NCBI GenBank assembly: GCA_016933095.1
Contig: JAFGBP010000068.1
Location: 1 to 38,700 of the forward strand
DNA from: Candidatus Woesearchaeota archaeon
GTDB taxonomy: Archaea; Nanobdellota; Nanobdellia; Woesearchaeales; SM23-78
Direction: 5' to 3'
Length of the DNA stretch: 38,700 nucleotides
The notes beneath the pieces are model-generated. The model worked only from the letters and a program-made list of their open reading frames with translations, made no database searches and had not been told where the DNA came from. Position 1 is the first letter of the stretch. Each line of letters begins with the position of its first letter. Both the position numbers and the translations under genes were made by a program. This document shows, one piece after another, positions 9,452 to 16,676 of this stretch.

Positions 9452-10411
9452 GTGATTGACCTGACATTCGACAACCCAGTATATCTCTGGTATCTTGTAG
9501 CCCTGCCGCTATTCATCTACACGCACTTCTTCCTGCTCCATAACAGCCGCCAAAAGGCCATGAAGTTCGCGAACTTCGACGCCATAAAAAGGGTGACCGG
9601 AAAAGACCTGATGACCAAGAATTGGATAATCCTCATCATCAGGATCGTGCTCTTAGCATGCATAATCCTCGCAGTCGCAGGCACGACGTTCTGGTACTCA
9701 GGCACAGTCAACCAGAACGACTTTGTGATCGCCATCGACACCTCAGCCAGCATGACGGCCCAAGACATAGAGCCGACAAGGCTTGACGCCGCAAAGAAAT
9801 ACGCGACAGAACTGATAAACGGAGTAGACGCAAAGTCAAGCTACGCGCTGCTAAGCTTCGCAGGCACGACGTTCATAGAGACCAACCTGATAGACGACAA
9901 GAAAACAGTGATAAAGACCATCGAGCTGTTGGATACGTCAGCCACAGGAGGGACCGACATACCAGGAGCGATAATAACAGGCACCAACATGCTGCTGGCC
10001 TCGGAGCAGGGAAAGACAATCATAATAATAACCGACGGGAGCAGCACGGTGAGCGCGTTCCTCACAGAAAGCCTGCAGAACGCCCTTGAATACGCAAAGA
10101 AGAACCACGTCATCATCCACTCCATAGGCATCGGAAGCGAGACAGGACCAATCGGATACCTTCCGGAGTACTACAACATCTCAGCAATCTACAACGAAGA
10201 CACGCTCTTCAAGATATCCAACGAGACCAACGGCAAGTACGTGCAGGTATTCACGAACGACGACCTGGAAAAAGCCAAGGCAGAGATAGAGCAGAACGTC
10301 GACAAGGCAATGATACCGGTAAGGCTAAGCTACGGGCTCATGCTCGTAGTATTGACAGCGCTATTCCTCGAATGGGGCTTGATAAGCACGAGGTATAGGA
10401 GGATACCTTAG
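9452..10411 (+). CDS. BatA-like VWA domain membrane protein
   Basis: MIDAS motif DTSAS, TGGTDIPGAI, IIITDGSS; N-terminal TM segments (FDNPVYLWYLVALPLFIY...). Confidence 0.9.
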   Translation: MIDLTFDNPVYLWYLVALPLFIYTHFFLLHNSRQKAMKFANFDAIKRVTGKDLMTKNWIILIIRIVLLACIILAVAGTTFWYSGTVNQNDFVIAIDTSASMTAQDIEPTRLDAAKKYATELINGVDAKSSYALLSFAGTTFIETNLIDDKKTVIKTIELLDTSATGGTDIPGAIITGTNMLLASEQGKTIIIITDGSSTVSAFLTESLQNALEYAKKNHVIIHSIGIGSETGPIGYLPEYYNISAIYNEDTLFKISNETNGKYVQVFTNDDLEKAKAEIEQNVDKAMIPVRLSYGLMLVVLTALFLEWGLISTRYRRIP

Positions 10412-10445
10412 ATCCGATCCGGGTCTGCATCTATCATCAGGAGGA

Positions 10446-11039
10446 TCAGGATATCTTGTATGCGACTGATTCTCTCCTGGTTGAAAGAAAAGGAATCCTC
10501 ACGCCTGCAATGCTGAGCGGAACCCTTACCACCGTCTTCACGCGAGTGAGAATATAATTATCCAACGTCCTTGCTTCCTTGCCAAGGACATATTCACTGG
10601 GATGGGAAGGCGTATTTTTCCCCGAAAGGACATCTGCCATCATACCTGAGATGATCCTCTCCTGTTCTGCCTCGCTGTATGCGCGTTCCGGACCTATGAC
10701 ATCTCGCAGCATCTCCCGGTCTGAATATTGAGCATCCTTCTTGTAATGGAATTCAACTGCCTGGCCCTCCTTTGAGAAGATGATGGCCTTGGTATCGCCT
10801 GTCAAACGCCGCTCTCCACGGTAGTGCCCAACAGACGAGAGATCGTTGAAAGACAGCTGCTCCGCTACGAAGCCGTCTTGTTCTCTCGTCTTCAGATGCC
10901 GTGCACTCTGGTCTGCAGCGTTTGCATATCTCCGTAGGATTCCATCCAGTTCGCTGATCGTATTTTCGGAATGCTTTCCTTCCAGCAGATTATTCAGGCC
11001 GGCGTTGAGTACAATCCTATCCATGCTGTCGAGAGCCAT
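10446..11039 (-). CDS. Hypothetical protein
   Basis: 197-aa ORF with promoter-like gatttataaat upstream on the minus strand; no family recognised. Confidence 0.5.
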   Translation of the reverse strand: MALDSMDRIVLNAGLNNLLEGKHSENTISELDGILRRYANAADQSARHLKTREQDGFVAEQLSFNDLSSVGHYRGERRLTGDTKAIIFSKEGQAVEFHYKKDAQYSDREMLRDVIGPERAYSEAEQERIISGMMADVLSGKNTPSHPSEYVLGKEARTLDNYILTRVKTVVRVPLSIAGVRIPFLSTRRESVAYKIS

Positions 11040-11132
11040 GTTTTCCGGGAAACTGGCTAGATTTATAAATATTCACAGGAAATGGCAGAGCAGGACAAAA
11101 TTTTATAAATCCAGAGCCCCAGGAAAGCCATT

Positions 11133-11546
11133 ATGACCTGGACATTAGTCGCATGCGTGCTCGCTCCCTGGATACTCACCAGGGTCATCAAGCTTTGCCA
11201 CGACGTTTGGAAAGCCAAGAGCTTCAGCTGGAGTATGCTGTTCTACGACGGCGGCTTCCCGTCCTCGCACACAGCCTTCGTCTTCGGCCTTGTAGGCTTC
11301 TTCTGGTTCGAGACAGGCGCCAGCTACTGGTTCTTCATAAGCCTGGTTGTAGGCCTCATCGTCGGCTACGACGCCTTCAACGTGCGCTGGGTGACTGGAG
11401 AGCAGAGCAAGGCTATCAACAAGCTGATGGCCAAGGACAAGAACCACAAGCCGCTCAACGAGAGGGTCGGCCACACCATCCCGGAAGTGATAGGCGGGGC
11501 AGTAATCGGGCTCCTGGTTCCGTGGCTGATTTTTCTGCTGTTCTAA
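11133..11546 (+). CDS. Divergent PAP2 family membrane protein
   Basis: DGGFPSSHTAFVFGL motif, multiple TMs, GHTIPEVIGGAVIGLL; TATA aattttataaat upstream. Confidence 0.85.
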   Translation: MTWTLVACVLAPWILTRVIKLCHDVWKAKSFSWSMLFYDGGFPSSHTAFVFGLVGFFWFETGASYWFFISLVVGLIVGYDAFNVRWVTGEQSKAINKLMAKDKNHKPLNERVGHTIPEVIGGAVIGLLVPWLIFLLF

Positions 11547-11612
11547 ACTGAAAGATTTCCGAAATTTTGGTAATCGGTTATAATAAAGACGGATACCTTT
11601 CTCGGTTCACCC

Positions 11613-12110
11613 ATGATAGAAAAAGCAAAAGAAAAGATAAAGAACTTCATCATAGACGCAATCGCCCTGAACACATTCTCATACATCCTTACAGCCCCCA
11701 TAGAACTTCTCATAGTCGGCCTCCCGTTTCAAGCTCATCTCCAGGTAAGGCTCTTTGCCGCGATACTCAACACGCTAACAGCAAGGCCCTACACCAACTG
11801 GCGAACATTCATCTTCAGGAAAGCAAGTGTCAACAGCCAAAGCAGCTGGAAAAAGAAGTATCTCTGGGACACGCTCACGTTCGCATCCATGCAAGCACCC
11901 ATCTACTTCACCTCCAACATGATAATAGGAGGAGGAGACCTATACGGCGTCATTCAAGGGACACTCGTGCTGACCATGGTATCAGGAGTAGTCGGGAGAC
12001 CATACGGCGCATATCTGGACGTCATCCGAGACCTGTTCGGGCTTGGAAAAGAATACGACCTCACACCTCAAACCGCCAGGATCAGGAAGGCCACGTTCTC
12101 CTCGACATAG
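11613..12110 (+). CDS. AlaE-like L-alanine exporter family protein
   Basis: RLFAAILNTLTARPYTNWRTFIFR..., WDTLTFASMQAPIYFTSNMIIGG, VVGRPYGAYLDVIRDLFG follow the bacterial AlaE pattern. Confidence 0.75.
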   Translation: MIEKAKEKIKNFIIDAIALNTFSYILTAPIELLIVGLPFQAHLQVRLFAAILNTLTARPYTNWRTFIFRKASVNSQSSWKKKYLWDTLTFASMQAPIYFTSNMIIGGGDLYGVIQGTLVLTMVSGVVGRPYGAYLDVIRDLFGLGKEYDLTPQTARIRKATFSST

Positions 12111-12152
12111 AACCAAAATTTTATAAACAAAACTCGTTCTCTGAGGATAAGC

Positions 12153-12192
12153 GCCCCTGTAGTGTGGCAATCTTGATTGGCACGCTCAGGGC
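12153..12192 (+). repeat. tRNA-like minihelix 1 (40 nt) starting with the tRNA-Thr 5' end sequence
   Basis: GCCCCTGTAGTGTGGCAATCTTGATTGGCACGCTCAGGGC: outer GCCC(C)TG/CAGGGC stem, inner GTGgCAAT-CTTG-ATTGgCAC hairpin. Confidence 0.6.
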
Positions 12193-12201
12193 AGCGTAGC
12201 T

Positions 12202-12241
12202 GCCCCTGTAGTAGGCCAAACTTATTTGGACTGCTTGGGGC
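12202..12241 (+). repeat. tRNA-like minihelix 2 (40 nt)
   Basis: GCCCCTGTAGTAGGCCAAACTTATTTGGACTGCTTGGGGC: outer GCCCC/GGGGC stem, inner CCAAA-CTTA-TTTGG hairpin; same 11-nt prefix as minihelix 1. Confidence 0.6.
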
Positions 12242-12252
12242 GGTCGCAGGAC

Positions 12253-12370
12253 GCCCCTGTAGCATAGCGGCTAGTGCAGCTGACTTGTAAACAAAAACGC
12301 GGTTTTTGAATCTCAAAAACTTCGTTTTCGAGACATCAGCAGGTCGCCGGTTCAAATCCGGCCAGGGGCT
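12253..12370 (+). tRNA. tRNA-Thr (anticodon TGT) with ~45-nt intron
   Basis: Acceptor GCCCCTG/CAGGGGC, D stem GCAT/GTGC, anticodon stem GCTGA/TCAGC with loop CTTGTA|A, T arm GCCGG-TTCAAAT-CCGGC. Intron ~12290-12334 after position 37. Confidence 0.9.
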
Positions 12371-12428
12371 TGGAAGCGAAGCGTCAAGCCCGGTTGGACG
12401 GGGCAAGGAACGAAGTTCCTACTGTCAC

Positions 12429-12440
12429 GGCCAGGGGCTT
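12429..12440 (+). repeat. Second copy of the tRNA 3'-terminal sequence GGCCAGGGGCTT
   Basis: 12-nt identity with 12360-12371, followed by TTTTA. Confidence 0.6.
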
Positions 12441-12441
12441 T

Positions 12442-12672
12442 TTATTTATTCCTATGCAGTTCCAGGAATTCTTCCCTTTTAATCCCAAGTTCTCCCATTA
12501 TCTTTCGAAGCAAGCCTCTCCCGATGTCTCTTCCGCCGTGCACTGGCACTACAGTGGCCCGGCCATCAGGGTGCTTGAAGTACTTGTGGCTTCCTTTTTG
12601 CCTTGCTTCAGAAAATCCCGGCTTCTCCAGGATGGCAATGAGCTCTTTGGCTGACAGAAGAGGCAATTTCAT
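12442..12672 (-). CDS. hicA: HicA-like toxin (YcfA/mRNA interferase family)
   Basis: LLSAKELIAILEKPGFSEARQKGSHKYFKHPDGRATVVPVHGGRDIGRGLLRKIMGELGI. Confidence 0.9.
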   Translation of the reverse strand: MKLPLLSAKELIAILEKPGFSEARQKGSHKYFKHPDGRATVVPVHGGRDIGRGLLRKIMGELGIKREEFLELHRNK

Positions 12673-12884
12673 AATCTTACCTGCACTTGCTGGATGCCGA
12701 CAAACTCTTGTTCTGGTATGTCTTTCTCTTCAAGGCAGAGTTCGATCGCTTCCTTCACGTTCTTCAGAAGCTCGTCCATGGTCTTGCCTTGGGTGTAGCA
12801 CCCTTTTATTGCAGGCACGCTCCCGATGAGGACTCCATCTTCATCCTTTTCTATTATGACTGTGAAGTTCCTCACTTTTCGCAT
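12669..12884 (-). CDS. hicB: HicB-like antitoxin
   Basis: MRKVRNFTVIIEKDEDGVLIGSVPAIKGCYTQGKTMDELLKNVKEAIELCL. Overlaps hicA by 4 nt. TATA (agtatataag) just upstream supports this start over 12938. Confidence 0.85.
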   Translation of the reverse strand: MRKVRNFTVIIEKDEDGVLIGSVPAIKGCYTQGKTMDELLKNVKEAIELCLEEKDIPEQEFVGIQQVQVRL

Positions 12885-13005
12885 GCTTATGTTTAGCTGC
12901 CTGTTTCTTATATACTTATCGAATTTATGCGCCTGCATAAAAACGGATTTTTTTTAGGGTGTTATTTATACCCTTGCATAAGAAAAGACAGATATTTTCG
13001 AGGAG

Positions 13006-13110
13006 TGCGAAAGATAAGCAGTTCGTTAATCTGGGAGTGGGTCAACCGGCGCTTGATCCGACGTATTTCGGTCCAGCGCCGCTCTAATGTTGAAAATCTT
13101 CTTTTTCGCA
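13006..13110 (+). other. Structured intergenic region (candidate ncRNA/leader)
   Basis: TGCGAAA/TTTCGCA ends enclosing CGGCGCT-tgatCCGAcgtattTCGGtcc-AGCGCCG. Confidence 0.4.
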
Positions 13111-13179
13111 ACCTTTTTATACTGAAGAACAGAGTATGCTTGTTGAAGGGGATTTCCAAGAAGAGGGTGATTGTTTCCT

Positions 13180-14442
13180 ATGGCTGACGTAAACTTGCTC
13201 TTATTCGGCGTTGCGCTCATTATCTTCTTCGGATTCATGGCCGAGTTCATATTCAAGAAGATAGGGGTTCCTGACATACTGCTCCTCGTCATGCTCGGCT
13301 TCCTTCTAGGCCCTAACGTGTGGAACACGGTTGACCCTGCGGTGTTGGAGACCATCGCGCCCTTGTTCACGACGTTCGCCTTGATGTTCCTCATGTTCGA
13401 GGGCAGCACGCATATTGACCTCGGATCCTTTGCCAGGGGGCTTTTCTCGGGCTCCAGCATTTCGATATTCAATTTCACCATATCTTCTCTCGCATTGACC
13501 ACCATCCTCGCACTCGTGTTCTCTTTCGAGTTCATGACAGCTCTCCTTATAGGGTTCGTCCTTAGCGGGGTCTCGTCGGCGTTCGTGATCCCAGTCCTCA
13601 AGCAGCTGAAGCCCAGGGGTGACATCTACACCATGCTCACGCTCGAATCGGCTTTAACTGACGTCTACACCATCGTATTCGCCCTTACCGTCCTCCAGAT
13701 CATCAAGATAAACGCGGTAAGCTTCCAGGCGGTATTGAACCAAATCGCTTCGCTCTTTGCAATTGCCTGCTTCGTCGGTTTCATCGGCGCGATGATTTGG
13801 ATCTTCCTGGATTCCAACGTCTTCCGCGGCAGCAAGGGCTTCATGAGTACCATCGCATTCCTGATACTATTGTTCCTGCTGACTGAATATCTGGGAGGAA
13901 ACGGCGCGATCGCTTCCATGTTCTTTGGCATATTCCTGAAGAACTCGAAACAACTCACATCAATCCTTAGTTGGGTCAAGACCAAGAATGAGAAGGAGAA
14001 GAAGCTTGCCCTTGAGGGAAGGCTTGGCGTCACCGTGATCAGCGAGGGAGAGGAGAGGTTCTTTGCCCAGATATCGTTCTTCCTCAAGACTTTCTTCTTC
14101 GTCTACATTGGATTCCTGTTGAATGTCTCTAACTGGTGGGCGATATTGATTGGCGTCGTGTTGGCTGTGGTGATCCTCTTCATCAGGAAGTCGAGCATCC
14201 TTCTTACTAAGAAGCTCAACAAAGGAGAGCAGGACTTGATAAATGCTGTGTTTGCAAGGGGGCTTGCGGCTGCTGCAGTGATACAGATCGTAATGCAAAG
14301 CGGAGTCCTCACGGACCCTTTGATACTGGACATAACCTACATAACGATTGTTTCCACCATAATACTGAGCTCTGCAATGATACTCATCCACAAGATCAGG
14401 TACAAGGACGTCTCTTCGGCAGAGTCTGCTTCTGAGGAGTGA
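13180..14442 (+). CDS. Cation/proton antiporter (CPA family)
   Basis: ~12 TM ORF, GVPDILLLVMLGFLLGPNVWN, LFMLMFEGSTHIDLGSF-type half-repeat, LESALTDVYTIVFALTVLQI. Confidence 0.85.
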   Translation: MADVNLLLFGVALIIFFGFMAEFIFKKIGVPDILLLVMLGFLLGPNVWNTVDPAVLETIAPLFTTFALMFLMFEGSTHIDLGSFARGLFSGSSISIFNFTISSLALTTILALVFSFEFMTALLIGFVLSGVSSAFVIPVLKQLKPRGDIYTMLTLESALTDVYTIVFALTVLQIIKINAVSFQAVLNQIASLFAIACFVGFIGAMIWIFLDSNVFRGSKGFMSTIAFLILLFLLTEYLGGNGAIASMFFGIFLKNSKQLTSILSWVKTKNEKEKKLALEGRLGVTVISEGEERFFAQISFFLKTFFFVYIGFLLNVSNWWAILIGVVLAVVILFIRKSSILLTKKLNKGEQDLINAVFARGLAAAAVIQIVMQSGVLTDPLILDITYITIVSTIILSSAMILIHKIRYKDVSSAESASEE

Positions 14443-14461
14443 AACTTAACCAGATGGTTCT

Positions 14462-14549
14462 GTGCCGCGCTTCGTCCGAACCAACCTGCAATTGTGTCCC
14501 GAGTCTAGATTTATTGTATGTTTAATCATCAGACTACGCTAGGCGGCAC
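14462..14549 (+). repeat. Structured intergenic element family, copy E2 (88 nt)
   Basis: GTGCCGCGCTTCGTCCGAACC...CCGAGTCTAG...CTACGCTAGGCGGCAC; terminal 7-bp stem GTGCCGC/GCGGCAC. Confidence 0.75.
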
Positions 14550-14614
14550 TGTTCGCGTTGTTCGGGCGTAATTCGCAAAGTATATAAGTATCCTAGCCTC
14601 ATTTTACTCTAAAA

Positions 14615-15880
14615 ATGGGTGAGAGAAAGAGGGGTGATAAAGGTCAGTATGTAATATTGGATTTCCTGGACAAGATCAGCTTCACTCACATATTCCTGTT
14701 CTGGATCATCTTGTCCTTTTCTTTTGGGATATTGTTCTTCGTCCTGTCGCTCCACCCCGCCAATGCGCTGGCCTACAGGGATAGTTTTATCGAGTTCAAC
14801 TTCCAGGGCTTCATGAACACGCTGTATTATTCTTTCATAACGGTCACGACCACGGGTTATGGTGACATAACTCCTCATGGCATAAGCAAGTTCCTGGCTA
14901 TTCTTGAGGTCATTTGCGGCGTCATCATCCAGGGTCTCGTCGTCTCAAAGCTTGTGAGCTTCAAGCAGGAGACCATCCTCGAGGAGATCTACAACATCAA
15001 CTACGAAGAGGCCTTCACCAATTACAGGAGGAGGCTTGCCCTTGTCAGGACAGACATAGTCATGATTATTGAAAAGATTGAGAACAAGACCTTGAAGACC
15101 AGGGAGCTCAAAGATCTTTGGATCATCTTCTCAGGGTTCGACCAGACCATGACCAATATCAAGAACCTCATAATCCCTCCTGCTGGCGAGGGCCATTACA
15201 ACAAGAAGCTTGACACGTCAAAACTCGAGCTCATTCTTAACAGCATGAAGCTCACCTTGAACAAGGTGAGCGAGCTTATCATAACCTTGAAGGAGAACAA
15301 TCTTGACTGGAGGAATGAGCTGCTGCTTACAAGCATCTACTATGATGCTCAGACCTGCAGGGAAGTGGTTGACTATGAGCTCAAGCGAAACGTCGACAGG
15401 AAGATCGTCGATAAACTGAACACCTTGAGCAAGGTGCTAGACGAGATCGAGACTGAGCTTAAGGCTCCTGATCCTAAGAGCGTGTATGATGCAAAGAAGG
15501 AAGAAGAGGGTGAGGATGAGCGTGGCCAGGAGTCACCTCCGAAGATACCCCTTCCTCCCAAGCCTGGAATCAAGCATCAAGAGCCAGAAGAGGAGCTGCC
15601 TAACGAGAAAAGCAGCGGCGCGGAAGAGGAGTCCAAAATCACTGAAGAAAAGAATGAGAAGAGTGAAAAGGACGAGGGTCAGGCATTGGGAAAGAGGTCT
15701 TATCACATCGTGAAGGGCCTGGAGGCGGCTAATGACAATCACCATGCCCAGGATGGAGATCCTGGTCACATTGATGTTGTTGAGAAAGGGGAGCCTGCGG
15801 GCATTGCGGATCCTCGTGTCATTAATTTTCCTCCTAAGGACAAGAGGATTAATTTTGAGAAGTACAAGGATTATCTTTGA
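14615..15880 (+). CDS. Two-TM potassium channel with long cytosolic C-terminal domain
   Basis: Selectivity filter TVTTTGYGDITP between two TM helices; helical region and acidic linker, then RVINFPPKDKRINFEKYKDYL. Confidence 0.9.
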   Translation: MGERKRGDKGQYVILDFLDKISFTHIFLFWIILSFSFGILFFVLSLHPANALAYRDSFIEFNFQGFMNTLYYSFITVTTTGYGDITPHGISKFLAILEVICGVIIQGLVVSKLVSFKQETILEEIYNINYEEAFTNYRRRLALVRTDIVMIIEKIENKTLKTRELKDLWIIFSGFDQTMTNIKNLIIPPAGEGHYNKKLDTSKLELILNSMKLTLNKVSELIITLKENNLDWRNELLLTSIYYDAQTCREVVDYELKRNVDRKIVDKLNTLSKVLDEIETELKAPDPKSVYDAKKEEEGEDERGQESPPKIPLPPKPGIKHQEPEEELPNEKSSGAEEESKITEEKNEKSEKDEGQALGKRSYHIVKGLEAANDNHHAQDGDPGHIDVVEKGEPAGIADPRVINFPPKDKRINFEKYKDYL

Positions 15881-15931
15881 CTGAATTCTGAGAAAAGCTC
15901 TGCCAGAGAGCTCTCCTGTCGCTGCCCAACA

Positions 15932-16051
15932 GGCTTTGTAGAATTCCTTTTGTGTCGCGCTCTGTTCGACCATTGATGGGCTCTGCTACCGAGTCTTTTG
16001 CTGCCGCCTGTTGGATCGCGACTTGCTTTTTCCTGCTCGCTTGGCGGCAAC
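15932..16051 (+). repeat. Structured intergenic element family, copy E3 (core 15952-16051, 100 nt)
   Basis: GGCTTTGTAGAATT flank then GTGTCGCGCTCTGTTCGACC...CCGAGTCT (same offset 38-45 as E2)...CGCTTGGCGGCAAC. Confidence 0.65.
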
Positions 16052-16138
16052 GCCCCCACTTAACTTGACATCACCGCAAAACAGAAAAGCTTATAAAGAC
16101 AAATTCACTATTTTCAGGAAATACTGAAAATATTAAAA

Positions 16139-16639
16139 ATGGTGGATAAGACAAAAGAGCTGGAAACAGAACTGAACCAATACTTCCAAGAAGTCGGAAG
16201 GATGCAAGGAATATCCTCTGAATACATGAAGATATTCTCGGCAGTATACTTGGAACCCGACGAGATCACCATGGAAGAACTCTGCGAAAAGACAGGATAC
16301 AGCCCCGCCTCAATATGCAACAAGATAAAGCAGCTGGAAACAACAGGCATGATTATAAAGAAGACAAAGCCAGGCAGCAAGAAGATATACCTAACAATGG
16401 ACCGCGACATGATAGCGATCATCAAGAAAAACATCATCCTAAAGCAAGAGCACATACTAAGGCTTGCGCATGCCAAAATACCGGAAATAATAAAAAGATA
16501 CGAGTCCAAGATGAAGACCGAAAAGGAAAAAAAGAAGATCGGCGTACTCAAAGACTATTATCAGCAGGTTCAAGAGGCAGAGAAAATATTCCCGCAGATA
16601 CTAGAGCTGCTCAACAAGGCTTCTGAAAACAGAGGATGA
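16139..16639 (+). CDS. MarR/GbsR-like winged-helix transcriptional regulator
   Basis: EITMEELCEKTGYSPASICNKIKQLETTGMIIKKTKPGSKKIYLTM. Confidence 0.8.
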   Translation: MVDKTKELETELNQYFQEVGRMQGISSEYMKIFSAVYLEPDEITMEELCEKTGYSPASICNKIKQLETTGMIIKKTKPGSKKIYLTMDRDMIAIIKKNIILKQEHILRLAHAKIPEIIKRYESKMKTEKEKKKIGVLKDYYQQVQEAEKIFPQILELLNKASENRG

Positions 16640-16676
16640 CAATCATCATATACTAAGCAAGGAGAGCCAGAAAAAT

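Noticed and set aside
11567-12199. 210-aa Arg/His-rich ORF overlapping the AlaE-like gene
   Set aside because: Shadow frame of a recognisable membrane protein; basic low-complexity composition.
14462-16051. Integron attC/gene-cassette interpretation of E2/E3
   Set aside because: Core sites GTTRRRY/RYYYAAC are absent and no integrase is visible in the window.
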